Below are positions 53,588 through 61,996 of a DNA stretch of 64,000 bases, piece after piece (the first letter of the stretch is position 1; the number at the start of each line of letters is the position of its first letter). A program made the position numbers and the translations under genes. The notes under the pieces are model-generated. The model was not told the DNA's origin. It ran no database searches and saw only the letters and a program-made list of their open reading frames with translations. The stretch spans positions 310,001-374,000 of the forward strand of contig JARRKC010000004.1 in the NCBI GenBank assembly GCA_037388505.1, in the 5' to 3' direction. This DNA is from JARRKC01 sp037388505 (GTDB lineage Bacteria; Acidobacteriota; UBA6911; RPQK01; JAPXNP01).

Positions 53588-54710
53588 GGCGCACCTCCTT
53601 GATCTGATCCGGTGAAGTTATGGTCGGGGACTCGTGTTCGTCACCCTTCCTGAGACGGGAGCGGACGGCACTGACGATCGCGTGAGCCGTCGTTGCGGCG
53701 GCGACACCAACGACGAAGGCGCCGCCGATTTCACCCGCCGAGACATCCGCGCCGAACCCCGGCACGTCCGGGAGACGCCGGTAGAAGGGAGACATCGTGT
53801 CCCAGAAACGATGGGATGCGCAGGCAAAGCAGTTCTGTCCTCCCTTGATCGGCCAGCTGGTCTGTTCGTTCCAACGGACGGTTGGGCAGTTGTAGGTTGC
53901 GTGGGGCCCCTTGCAGCCCATCTTGTACAGACACCATCCCTGCCGGTGCCCTTCGTCCCCCCAGTGCTCGACGAATTCTCCGGCATCATAGTGGGCCCGC
54001 CGCTCGCACTGGTCGTGAATGATGCTGCCGTAGGCGAATAGCGGCCGATGATACGAATCAAGCGCCGGCATTCGATTGTAGGTCAACCAATGGACGAGGA
54101 CGGCGGCCGTGTCGGCGACGTTGTGGGGACACCCGCCAAGGTTCACGATGTCGAGTCCGGGCAGGGCCTCCTCCAAACCCACCGCGCCGGTCGGGTTGGG
54201 GCTACAGCTGACCAGCCCTCCGTCCCAGGCACAGGCCCCGATCGCAATGACCGTGGCCGCGTCGGTACAGACTTCGCGAGCGATGTCCAGTGACGAGCGA
54301 CCGCCTATGGTGCAGTAACCGGGATTGCCCAGAGGAATCGATCCTTCGACGACCGCCACGTATTGGCCCTTGTTCTGCGTGATGGCGCTGTGCAGGGCCT
54401 TTTCGGCTTCCTCGCCGGCAGCCGCCATGATCGTCTCATGGTATTCCCAAGAGAACCGGTCGAGAACGAGCTGGGCGATCGTTGGGTGGCTGGCACGAAG
54501 CATGGACTCCGTGTTCCCGGCGCAATCCTGAAACTCCAGCCAGACCATGACCGGGCGCCGTTTCGTTTCAAGGGCCTCGGCAATTTCGACGGCACTGGCC
54601 GCAGGCAGACCGAGAACGGCCGCCATCTTGGTACAAAAGGTAAGGAAATCACGGCGTGAATACCCGTTCCGCTCCAGGGTCTCCACGAGATCCCAGTCAG
54701 GAGCGCTCAT
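53550..54710 (-). CDS. hyaA: [NiFe]-hydrogenase small subunit, Tat-exported
   Basis: Iron-sulfur subunit of 386 residues. ATG at 54710 has GGAGG 6 nt upstream. The twin-arginine signal is YSRRDFLTFCTK (near 17-28) and the C-terminus has a membrane anchor (GGAFVVGVAAATTAHAIV). Distal cluster ligands are in IIHDQC and WCLYKMGC, medial ones in YNCPTV and CFAC. At the proximal cluster the usual C-x-x-C reads DCAGN (Asp62-Cys63-...-Asn66): the second Cys is missing, while GAC (Cys160) and GGC (Cys194) remain and the extra cysteines of 4Fe-3S O2-tolerant enzymes (CTCC, WGC) are absent. A 3-Cys/1-Asp site as in the group 1h enzyme of Ralstonia is possible. Confidence 0.93.
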   Translation of the reverse strand: MSAPDWDLVETLERNGYSRRDFLTFCTKMAAVLGLPAASAVEIAEALETKRRPVMVWLEFQDCAGNTESMLRASHPTIAQLVLDRFSWEYHETIMAAAGEEAEKALHSAITQNKGQYVAVVEGSIPLGNPGYCTIGGRSSLDIAREVCTDAATVIAIGACAWDGGLVSCSPNPTGAVGLEEALPGLDIVNLGGCPHNVADTAAVLVHWLTYNRMPALDSYHRPLFAYGSIIHDQCERRAHYDAGEFVEHWGDEGHRQGWCLYKMGCKGPHATYNCPTVRWNEQTSWPIKGGQNCFACASHRFWDTMSPFYRRLPDVPGFGADVSAGEIGGAFVVGVAAATTAHAIVSAVRSRLRKGDEHESPTITSPDQIKEVRHAQDRGGSRDED

Positions 54711-54799
54711 AGACACCTCCTCCTAACTCGGAGCCCGCTGGAATCTGCTACCGATGCCACTACCGTAGCACTGGGAGAACAGGATTACAATCGAGACTT

Positions 54800-55061
54800 T
54801 CACATGTTCTCAATGAAATCCAGGATGGCCTTGTTCCACCCCTCCGGACCAGAGCCCGTCGACCCGACACAACCGCGGAATATCCGCGCACTGCGCATAG
54901 CTTCCGTCGCGGCCTCGCACGAGTACCGGATGATCGACATTCCTCAGCATGGGAAAGTCCAAGGCCGTATCCCCCAGGTCGAGATCGCTGAAAATGACGA
55001 TCTGTCCCTGAACCGGTGCCCCTTTTGTCCAGCCCACGTGGGTAACCCTTGACCTGCCCAA
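54800..55061 (-). pseudogene. Decayed glucosyl/mannosyl-3-phosphoglycerate phosphatase
   Basis: The minus strand reads IVIFSDLD, the start of an MpgP/GpgP-type HAD phosphatase (motif I), joined directly to the C-terminal block LGDTALDFPMLRNVDHPVLV and RGRDGSYAQ (motif IV region), so most of the enzyme (about 180 residues) is deleted. Near 54850 the frame shifts: the family ending GPEGWNKAILDFIENM is readable in the next frame to a stop at 54800. It lies next to gpgS, whose product it should have dephosphorylated. The recognisable remains show the loss is fairly recent. Confidence 0.7.
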
Positions 55062-55160
55062 CCGGGCGGCCTATATTCGGGAAGTCGACTGACCCGATTC
55101 TTCCATATCGACCTATGCGTGTCCAACCTGCGCGCCGCCGAGGGCGGGACGAGGTGGGCG

Positions 55161-56417
55161 ATGAATTACGACACCGCTCTGAGGGCATATACTTCGAAAC
55201 GTCTCGAGGAGATCGACTCGGCTGAGATCGTCGTCGGGATTCCCTGCTACAACAACGAAGCGACCATCACACACGTCATCCAGATGGTCACACACGGGCT
55301 CGATCGACATTACCGTGACCGGCGCTGCGTGATCTTCATCGCGGACGGTGGGTCCACCGACGACACCCGCGAGGCCGCCAAGGAGTTCGAGATCAAACCC
55401 TGGCAGGAGAAACTCATCTCGATCTACCGGGGCCCGGGAGGTAAGGGCACCGCTCTCAGATCCGTGTTCGAAGCCGTCGAACGGCTGGAGGTCCGGGCGT
55501 GCGCCGTCGTGGATTCGGATCTCCGAAGCATTACCTCGGATTGGGTCAAGTACCTTCTTGATCCCGTTTTGGAGGGTGGGTTCCAGTTCGTGGCACCCGT
55601 CTACCTGCGACACAAATACGATGGGACGATCACCAACAACATCGTCTACAACCTCACCCGGGCGCTGTACGGAAGGCGTATCCGTCAACCGATCGGCGGA
55701 GATTTTGCGTTCTCTCGGGATGTTGCGAAGTTCTACGTCGACCAGCAGGTTTGGCAGACTGACGTCGCTCGCTTCGGCGTGGATATCTGGATGACCACGA
55801 GTGCAATCACGGAAGGGTTCCGGATCTGTCAATCCAACCTCGGCGTCAAAATTCACGATGCGAAGGATCCGGGGCAGCACCTGGGTCCCATGTTTCGGCA
55901 AGTGATGTGGACGATTTTCTCTCTCATGGAGCGTTACGAAGATTTCTGGAAATCGGTCCACGGCAGCAAGCCGGTCCAGACATTCGGCTTCGAGGGGTAC
56001 GTTGAGCCCGAACCCGTGAAGGTCGATCTCGAAGGTATGATCGAACACTTCAAAATCGGGTTCCACCAATTCTCCTCCCTTTATCGGGAGATCTTCTCGG
56101 CGGAGAGTTTCAACGGAATCCGGGAGGCGGCCGAGGCGGAGGTCCGAGATTTTCACTTCTCGACCGAAATCTGGGCACCGATTCTGTATGAACTCGCCTC
56201 CACCTTCCACGCTTGGCGCGTCAATCGCCATAAGTTGACGGACTTGATGACTCCCCTCTACTACGCACGGGTGGCCTCGTTCGTTCGGCAAACGCTCGAG
56301 ATGTCGTCACAGGAGGCCGAGAGTGTGGTGGAGGCTCAAGCCGGCAAGTTCGAGGAGCGCAAGAGTTACCTCGCATCGGTGTGGGACGAGAAATCGGCCG
56401 TGCCGCCCGTCCACTAG
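55161..56417 (+). CDS. GT-A family glycosyltransferase (GT2/GT81-like)
   Basis: Protein of about 418 residues. ATG at 55161 is favoured by GAGGTG 6 nt upstream; a GTG at 55119 is the longer option. The nucleotide-sugar fold is clear: VVGIPCYNNEATITHVI, ADGGSTDDTREAA, a DSD metal motif (CAVVDSDLRS) and the acceptor block PIGGDFAFSRDVAKFY. The C-terminal 130 residues are helical. It precedes gpgS by 56 bp and is probably in the same operon. Acceptor unknown; glycosylation of glycerate or lipid carriers fits the surroundings. Confidence 0.85.
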   Translation: MNYDTALRAYTSKRLEEIDSAEIVVGIPCYNNEATITHVIQMVTHGLDRHYRDRRCVIFIADGGSTDDTREAAKEFEIKPWQEKLISIYRGPGGKGTALRSVFEAVERLEVRACAVVDSDLRSITSDWVKYLLDPVLEGGFQFVAPVYLRHKYDGTITNNIVYNLTRALYGRRIRQPIGGDFAFSRDVAKFYVDQQVWQTDVARFGVDIWMTTSAITEGFRICQSNLGVKIHDAKDPGQHLGPMFRQVMWTIFSLMERYEDFWKSVHGSKPVQTFGFEGYVEPEPVKVDLEGMIEHFKIGFHQFSSLYREIFSAESFNGIREAAEAEVRDFHFSTEIWAPILYELASTFHAWRVNRHKLTDLMTPLYYARVASFVRQTLEMSSQEAESVVEAQAGKFEERKSYLASVWDEKSAVPPVH

Positions 56418-56473
56418 CGGGCAGGCATCGGCATTCCCATCCTGGTTCCCGACACCGGCGATTGGAGGAATCG

Positions 56474-57685
56474 ATGTCGGACTTCTTCCAGAACGGGGAA
56501 ATCGCTACCTTTCACCGGCTCAGCAAACGCAGCTTTACGGAACTCGAAGACGAATTGACGGCCGCGGTAAAGCATCGCCGCATCTCCCTCGTGCTCCCCT
56601 ACATTCCGCTGGAACTCACGGGTCGCGGTCTGCCACGAATCGTCGAGGACCTGCGAAAGGTCGAATACCTGCAGAACATCGTCGTGACGATCGGACAGGC
56701 GGATCGAGACGATTTTCTGGCCGCTCGGGAATTCTTCTCGAATCTTCCTCAGAAACCGAAGCTGATCTGGTGCACGGGGCCTAGAATCGAGAGCTTGTAC
56801 CGGCGGTTCGGCGAGAACGGTATGGATGTCGGCAAGGACGGAAAGGGACGCTCATCTTGGACCGCCTACGGATACATCCTGGGGCGGGAAAACAGCGAGG
56901 TCGTCGCCCTGCATGACTGCGATATCGTCAGCTACAACAGGGATCTGTTGGCACGTCTCTGCTACGCCATCGCCAATCCTACCGTGGACTTCGAGTTCTG
57001 CAAGGGCTATTACAGCAGGGTCACGAACCGAATGCACGGGCGCGTCACCCGCATCTTCGTCACGCCACTGATTCGGGCGTTGAAGGCCGCCCTCGGGCCC
57101 AACCGGTTTCTGGACTATCTGGACAGCTTTCGCTACATCCTGGCGGGCGAATTTTCGATGAGTACGGACCTGGCCCGGCGCATCCAGATCCCGGGCGACT
57201 GGGGGATCGAGATCGGCGTTCTGGCAGAGGTCCACCGCAACTGTGCGATGCGAAGGATCTGTCAGGTCGATCTTTCGGACAACTATGAGCACAAGCACCA
57301 GCCCCTCACGTTGGTGGATCCCAACAAGGGTCTTCTGAAGATGGGAACGGACATCGCCAAGTGTCTGTTCAGAACCCTGGCGAGCATGGGACATACGTTC
57401 TCCAATGAGTTTTTCATTTCTCTGAAATCCGGATACCTCAGGAACGCTCAGGAACTGATCGCGCGCTATGCCTACGACTCGTTGATCAACGGACTGGACT
57501 ACGATCGACACGCCGAAGGGTGTGCCGCCGAAGCCTTCATCAGCTGCATCATGAGTGCCCGAGAACAGTTCCTCGAGACACCCGTCGAGACGCCCTACCT
57601 GCCCAGCTGGAACCGGGTCGTCTCGGCCGTTCCGAACGCCTTCTCTCTGCTCATGGACGCGGTCGAGCAGGACAACAGGGAGTAA
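56474..57685 (+). CDS. gpgS: Glucosyl-3-phosphoglycerate synthase
   Basis: GT81 enzyme of 403 residues that transfers glucose from NDP-glucose to 3-phosphoglycerate. Hallmarks are the N-terminal MSDFFQNGEIATFHRLSK, the IVVTIGQADRDDF strand, WTAYGYILGR and the D-x-D metal site in ALHDCDIVSYNR. TTGGAGGAATCG precedes the ATG. In other bacteria the product is dephosphorylated by GpgP to glucosylglycerate, a compatible solute and precursor of methylglucose lipopolysaccharide. The adjacent phosphatase gene is decayed, so the product may be used otherwise or another phosphatase may act. Confidence 0.92.
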   Translation: MSDFFQNGEIATFHRLSKRSFTELEDELTAAVKHRRISLVLPYIPLELTGRGLPRIVEDLRKVEYLQNIVVTIGQADRDDFLAAREFFSNLPQKPKLIWCTGPRIESLYRRFGENGMDVGKDGKGRSSWTAYGYILGRENSEVVALHDCDIVSYNRDLLARLCYAIANPTVDFEFCKGYYSRVTNRMHGRVTRIFVTPLIRALKAALGPNRFLDYLDSFRYILAGEFSMSTDLARRIQIPGDWGIEIGVLAEVHRNCAMRRICQVDLSDNYEHKHQPLTLVDPNKGLLKMGTDIAKCLFRTLASMGHTFSNEFFISLKSGYLRNAQELIARYAYDSLINGLDYDRHAEGCAAEAFISCIMSAREQFLETPVETPYLPSWNRVVSAVPNAFSLLMDAVEQDNRE

Positions 57686-57692
57686 CCGGTCT

Positions 57693-58769
57693 ATCGCAAA
57701 ACGCGCACTGTTTGCCGTTCACGACTGGGGCTTGGGGCACGCTACACGCGATCTGCAGCTCATCCGCGGGCTACTGGAATCCGGGTACGCGGTCAGCATC
57801 GTTTCGGCCGGCAGGGCGCTCCGCCTGCTGCGAGAAGAACTGGGTGGGCTATGCGACTACCACGAACTCCATGACATCCCCAAACCGCTGAGTCGTCACG
57901 CTCCCTTGTTCTACATCAAGATGAGTCTCGCCCTGCCGCTCGTCTTTCGGACCTTCCACCTGGAGCGTCGCTTCGTCGAGTCCTTGTGCCGCTCCCAAAG
58001 ATTCGACTGCATCATTTCAGATTCCCGCTACGGCATCTGCCACCGCGATACGCCCAGTTTCTACCTTGTCCACTCCCTGCGCCAAATCATCCCCGGACGA
58101 CCGAGAATGCTGGAGAAGCTGGTCGAGTTCTCGCAGAAGCGTCTGCTCTCCGGAGCCGTCAAAATCATCATCCCCGATGAGCGAGTCCAGGGACTGGCGG
58201 GAGAGCTCTGCCATGACCTGGCCTGCTCCTGGGACGAGAAACTCGAATACATCGGAATCCTTTCCAGCATTCAGCGCCGTCCGGTCGAAGAGGACATCGA
58301 CTATTTCATCAGTATCTCGGGCGCGGAGCCGCAACGCAGCATCTTCGAGAAGATCATCCTCTCGCAGTTTCGCCGCTTGCCCGGCCGCGTGGTGATCACG
58401 TTGGGAAAGCCGGAGTCTCGAGCGACGCCGCTGAACGACGCCAACGCCGTCATTCACCAGTATATGGACCGCGCACAGCAGCAGGAAATGATGAACCGAG
58501 CTCGTCTGGTGGTCAGCCGCTCGGGCTATACCACGATGATGGAACTGGCCGAGTTGGGACGTCGCGCTCTGCTCGTCCCGACCGTCGGACAGAGTGAACA
58601 GGAGTATCTGGCGAATTATCACGAGCGCCTCGGTCATCTACACCGCGTCGTTCAGCGTGGTCTGGACCTGGTACGGGACACAGAGGCCGCAGAACGCTAC
58701 GCGGGCCTGCCTCCGTTTCCTCCGACGAAGGAGTCAGTGGACCGGTTCCTCAGAGCCATCTCGGTGTGA
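57693..58769 (+). CDS. MurG/UGT-like glycosyltransferase
   Basis: GT-B transferase of about 358 residues (RALFAVHDWGLGHATRDLQL at the N-terminus; SGYTTMMELAELGRRALLVPT in the nucleotide-binding half). No ATG, GTG or TTG lies between 57558 and the domain: the family start (M-KRALFAV) corresponds to an ATC at 57693 preceded by AGGGAG 10 nt upstream, so an ATC start, or a mutated ATG, is likely; the nearest ATG (57555) lies 130 bp inside gpgS. It follows gpgS by 7 bp. Ends overlap the convergent flippase-like gene by 36 bp. Confidence 0.75.
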   Translation: MAKRALFAVHDWGLGHATRDLQLIRGLLESGYAVSIVSAGRALRLLREELGGLCDYHELHDIPKPLSRHAPLFYIKMSLALPLVFRTFHLERRFVESLCRSQRFDCIISDSRYGICHRDTPSFYLVHSLRQIIPGRPRMLEKLVEFSQKRLLSGAVKIIIPDERVQGLAGELCHDLACSWDEKLEYIGILSSIQRRPVEEDIDYFISISGAEPQRSIFEKIILSQFRRLPGRVVITLGKPESRATPLNDANAVIHQYMDRAQQQEMMNRARLVVSRSGYTTMMELAELGRRALLVPTVGQSEQEYLANYHERLGHLHRVVQRGLDLVRDTEAAERYAGLPPFPPTKESVDRFLRAISV

Positions 58770-59720
58770 GGCGCGTAGCTGGCTTCTCAACACAACGATC
58801 ATGACCCCCGAGACCAGCCAGATCGACAACACCCAGACAATCCGGAATCCCAAGAGCATGGCCAGGCCCTGGGTCGAGGTGTATCCCCAGGCGCGGGCCA
58901 CCTCCAGACCCGCAACCTCCATGACTCCGAGCTGAGACAGGATCCCTCCGAGCATCAGAATGACCCCGAGGGAAAAGAAGTAGATGGTCAGAGCCTGGCG
59001 GAAGGTGAGACCCTCCACTCCGACACCCCGGCCGATGAGCAGGAACGCACAGACCAGCAGACCCAGATAGACTGCCGATAAGAGAGTCGCCCCGGCAACG
59101 GGCCGTGTCGCCCAGAGGGTCACAAGCCCCTCCATCATCTCGACGATTCCTCTGCCCACGGAGCCCCGGGATAACCAGCTTCGTAGAGCGCGCCGTCCGA
59201 CCCAGAGGCGATATAGAATCAAGGAGGCCAAGGCTGCAGCCGCGAGCATTCCGGCGACGGTCGGGCGCAGCCACGCCCACTCAGGTACGGGGATGACAGC
59301 CAGTGTCAGAAACACCAGAACCGATTCGAGGATGAGCACTGCCGTTGTCGCAGCTGAAGAACGAGCAAAACCCGCACCTTGAATGTATTTCAGGACGTAG
59401 TTCTGAAGGTACACTCCGGAGGGAATCGTCAGCGTCATTTCCCCCACTGAGAACGCGACCACCAGCTGACGCCAGTCAGGGTAGATACCCAGGCCCCGCA
59501 GCAGAAGTCTGAACTGGAAGCACTTGACAGCAAGATAGGCAATGGCCAGGCCGAGGGTTCCCGCCAGCGCAGCCAGCGGGACACTCCGAATATCACGCAG
59601 GACCTGCCCGCGATCAACGATGCTGAAAGCAAAGGCGAGCAGCGCCGCCGCCAACACGACAGGCAGCAGAATCCCGGGGCGCAGACAGCGGATCCAGTTC
59701 TGCCTCTTCTGGGCCATCAT
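58734..59720 (-). CDS. Flippase-like membrane protein (LPG-synthase TM/UPF0104)
   Basis: Membrane protein of about 328 residues with eight or more helices, of the lysylphosphatidylglycerol synthase transmembrane/UPF0104 family (KCFQFRLLLRGLG, SVGEMTLTIPSGVYLQNYVLKY, GILSQLGVMEVAGLEVARA). The ATG overlaps the acyltransferase stop (ATGATG at 59720-59715), so it is coupled to it. Members move lipids or lipid-linked sugars. Together with the acyltransferase and nearby glycosyltransferases it suggests a lipid or glycolipid path. Confidence 0.85.
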   Translation of the reverse strand: MMAQKRQNWIRCLRPGILLPVVLAAALLAFAFSIVDRGQVLRDIRSVPLAALAGTLGLAIAYLAVKCFQFRLLLRGLGIYPDWRQLVVAFSVGEMTLTIPSGVYLQNYVLKYIQGAGFARSSAATTAVLILESVLVFLTLAVIPVPEWAWLRPTVAGMLAAAALASLILYRLWVGRRALRSWLSRGSVGRGIVEMMEGLVTLWATRPVAGATLLSAVYLGLLVCAFLLIGRGVGVEGLTFRQALTIYFFSLGVILMLGGILSQLGVMEVAGLEVARAWGYTSTQGLAMLLGFRIVWVLSIWLVSGVMIVVLRSQLRASHRDGSEEPVH

Positions 59721-61036
59721 CGTTCGGGACTTTCCAGCACCTCCGGCCTCAGGCGCATGAACGAAGACAGCTCGTTGTTGAGGTAATCGATTGCCCCGTC
59801 GCGTTCCGTCCAGTTGGGACGCGGGGTCTCCAGTGATTGACCCGCGCAGTACCGTCCGACGCCGCAGGTCTCGATCACGCCTGATCTCAATCCGTATGCC
59901 AGATACCCGCGGATCCGCTTTCTGCAGGTCCTCAGGTCGAGCAGGAGGGAGTCCACGATGACCCCGGCGGCGGCACATCGCCGAGCTTCCACGCCCACGT
60001 ACGTGATGAGCTCATCGGACGTCACTGAGGCTCCTCGGTCGCGGGCCGTCATTAGGAGTCGGCTTGCCAGATGGCTGGCCGTGACTGTCCACTGGGCGGC
60101 AATCGCCGCCGCCACTCTGCTGTCGGTTTCTCGTCGGCTGATGCCTTGAAGATCGGTCATCTCCGGGCCCACGTTGACGAAGACCTTCGGCCGGCCCGGC
60201 ATCATGAAGTCATAGGTGAGGCCTACGGGCAGAACCCTGACCGGAACCCGGGACCGGTTGATGAGTTGGTAAAGAGCCGCCCGCAACCTCGAGAAGTGGC
60301 CATCAACGGAAACGACGCCTTCCGGCTCCAGTTGCACGTTTCCTCCGCGTTCCAGCAGGCCCACGAAGAACTCCAACTGAGAATCGATGGCGGCACGCTC
60401 GGAGGGCTTGAGGGCTTGAAAGCGACGAAGGGTCAATCTCGCGAGTCCCCGCCGGGATCGCAGTAGCGGGCGATATCGCCTCGCGAGGGCCTCCTTGACC
60501 CCGACGGATGCATCCCCGGCTGGAGCTTGGCCTCGAAACGCCTCAATCCAGCTGGGTTTGAGGACCTCATCCAGGGGCAGGTCTCCAAATTGCTCCAGGA
60601 CCGCCTCGAGCACTTCTCCCAGCGTCCTCTCCGGGACCCGTCGCATGGGAAAGGCCTGCATGAACCGAAGGAAGGCGCTCAGATCCAGCCGTGCCAGGAG
60701 AAGCCGCACCGTGGCCGGCCAGTTCTCGAGATAGTCCGCCAGGAAGCCTCGTCGGAACAGATCCTCTCTCGCCACGAAACTGGGAACGACGCCGCGAAGC
60801 TTGAGCCCCCTACGTTGCAGCAGCACGCTGCAGATGACCGGCCCATCGGCGTCCCGCCTGTGATTGGCCACGACTAACGTCGACGGCGCGTGCGTAAAGT
60901 TCTCGAGCCCGCGGGCCTCAATCCGGTAGACGCGCCGGAAGAGAATATCAGCGAACGTCTCGATCGCCCGGACCGCGCTCATCCGCCAGCCTGAGTCCAA
61001 GGTCAAAAGGGGTCGCTCTCGATTCACCGCTCTCAC
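59717..61036 (-). CDS. PlsC/PlsB-like acyltransferase
   Basis: Protein of about 439 residues, GTG start with GGGAGG 5 nt before it; ATG at 60982 is an alternative. The acyltransferase HX4D block is VANHRRDADGP (near residue 60), followed by VPSFVAREDLF and the EPEG motif (QLEPEGVVSV) expected for the glycerol-phosphate site. The C-terminus is a helical extension of about 150 residues. Acyl donor and acceptor unknown. It is cotranscribed with the flippase-like gene. Confidence 0.85.
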   Translation of the reverse strand: MRAVNRERPLLTLDSGWRMSAVRAIETFADILFRRVYRIEARGLENFTHAPSTLVVANHRRDADGPVICSVLLQRRGLKLRGVVPSFVAREDLFRRGFLADYLENWPATVRLLLARLDLSAFLRFMQAFPMRRVPERTLGEVLEAVLEQFGDLPLDEVLKPSWIEAFRGQAPAGDASVGVKEALARRYRPLLRSRRGLARLTLRRFQALKPSERAAIDSQLEFFVGLLERGGNVQLEPEGVVSVDGHFSRLRAALYQLINRSRVPVRVLPVGLTYDFMMPGRPKVFVNVGPEMTDLQGISRRETDSRVAAAIAAQWTVTASHLASRLLMTARDRGASVTSDELITYVGVEARRCAAAGVIVDSLLLDLRTCRKRIRGYLAYGLRSGVIETCGVGRYCAGQSLETPRPNWTERDGAIDYLNNELSSFMRLRPEVLESPER

Positions 61037-61137
61037 CGGCCTCCCAACGGACCGCTCGGCGTGGGAAGGTTCACCGAGCGACTCGTGGCTCTCACTCCAG
61101 GTTGAGTTGCTCCAGATCTCGAGTTACTCGCTTTCCA

Positions 61138-61199
61138 TTGCGGACTGACTGCAATAGGATTATAGTCGAAGTGCCGCAAGCCGAGGACTTGCGGTACTT
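61138..61199 (+). promoter_or_regulatory. Sigma-70 promoter and 5' leader hairpin
   Basis: -35 TTGCGG at 61138-61143, 17-bp spacer, -10 TATAGT at 61161-61166. Just after the expected start point a 12-bp stem (AAGTGCCGCAAG 61169-61180, CTTGCGGTACTT 61188-61199, one G-U pair) with a 7-base loop opens the leader of the first secreted paralogue, followed by TTTT. It may stabilise the mRNA or act as an attenuator. Confidence 0.65.
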
Positions 61200-61235
61200 T
61201 TCGGGACGGGTGGAAACGTAAGAAAGGAGTTTGAT

Positions 61236-61673
61236 ATGCCTAAGCGTTGCTCGCTGGTCCTGGTGCTTCTCTTTGCCCTCTCCGTGCTGCCGGTGTTTGC
61301 CCAAAACGGCGTCCATCTGGGTGCCGACGTCCCCTTCCCATTCATCGTGGAAGGGAAGACTCTGCCGGCCGGGTATTACGAATTCTGGCAGTTGTCCGCC
61401 AACAACGAGAGTGCCTGGGAAGTCCGAGACGTGAAGAACGGCGGCCAGAATCAGGCTATGTTCGAGACGGAGACGACACAGGCCTCCGATCCTTCCCAGA
61501 CGACCTGCCTGGCTTTCAGACAAGTTGGTGACCACTACTATCTGAATGATCTTTGGGCTGCCCGTGGAGAGTGGGGTTGGCACGTGCCTGTCACACTCGA
61601 GCGTGAGGAGATGGCCAAGCAGCCGGTATTCAAGAAAGTTCCGGCAACCATCGTGAAGGCGGCAGAAGATTAG
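61236..61673 (+). CDS. Small secreted acidobacterial protein, copy 1
   Basis: Protein of 145 residues with AAGGAG 7 nt before the ATG and a signal peptide (LVLVLLFALSVLPVFAQ). The mature part begins HLGADVPFPFIVEGKTLPAGYYEFW, a motif I know from many short Acidobacteriota proteins (V-F-F-V-G-K-LPAG-Y). It is beta-rich and ends KKVPATIVKAAED. A close paralogue follows 320 bp downstream. Function unknown; abundance of promoter and terminator signals suggests strong expression. Confidence 0.85.
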   Translation: MPKRCSLVLVLLFALSVLPVFAQNGVHLGADVPFPFIVEGKTLPAGYYEFWQLSANNESAWEVRDVKNGGQNQAMFETETTQASDPSQTTCLAFRQVGDHYYLNDLWAARGEWGWHVPVTLEREEMAKQPVFKKVPATIVKAAED

Positions 61674-61703
61674 GTTACTGCCGACATCCTGATCACTTGC
61701 TCC

Positions 61704-61736
61704 AGGGCGGCGCTCCCCGTGCCGCCCTCTTTTTTT
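61704..61736 (+). terminator. Rho-independent terminator
   Basis: Stem AGGGCGGC (61704-61711) and GCCGCCCT (61721-61728) with a 9-base loop, then CTTTTTTT. It lies 30 bp after the copy 1 stop codon. Confidence 0.92.
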
Positions 61737-61881
61737 CTTGGTTCGAGAGCCTCTCTTACCCACCAGACTGTGCCATCCTTGTCGCCCGGTGCAAAGCTGC
61801 CTCACTTCCGTTCCAGGACGACCTACCGGCACATTACATTTAACTTATTGATTTTAATACCCTTATAAGGTGCTCTTCGTA

Positions 61882-61898
61882 TTGGCATATCGATTGCT
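61882..61898 (+). promoter_or_regulatory. Candidate sigma-54 promoter
   Basis: TTGGCA (61882-61887) and TTGCT (61894-61898) place GG and GC exactly ten bases apart, as in the -24/-12 consensus YTGGCACG-N4-TTGCW. The transcript would start near 61910, giving a leader of about 87 bases for the second secreted paralogue. An NtrC-type activator is encoded at 13924. Confidence 0.6.
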
Positions 61899-61996
61899 AC
61901 TCCTCTAGGCGTGCAGCTGAGAACGAGAACGACAAGCCGCATGTTTCTCAAGGACTTGTCAAAAGTGAATTGAAAGCCGACAAAAGGAGTTCCGAT

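Larger units (their letters stand above)
61674..61996. other. Intergenic region between paralogues
   Basis: Contains the terminator of copy 1 (61704-61736), an AT-rich block (61830-61870) unlike the surrounding high GC, and a candidate sigma-54 promoter (61882-61898) for copy 2. No gene is present. Confidence 0.7.
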
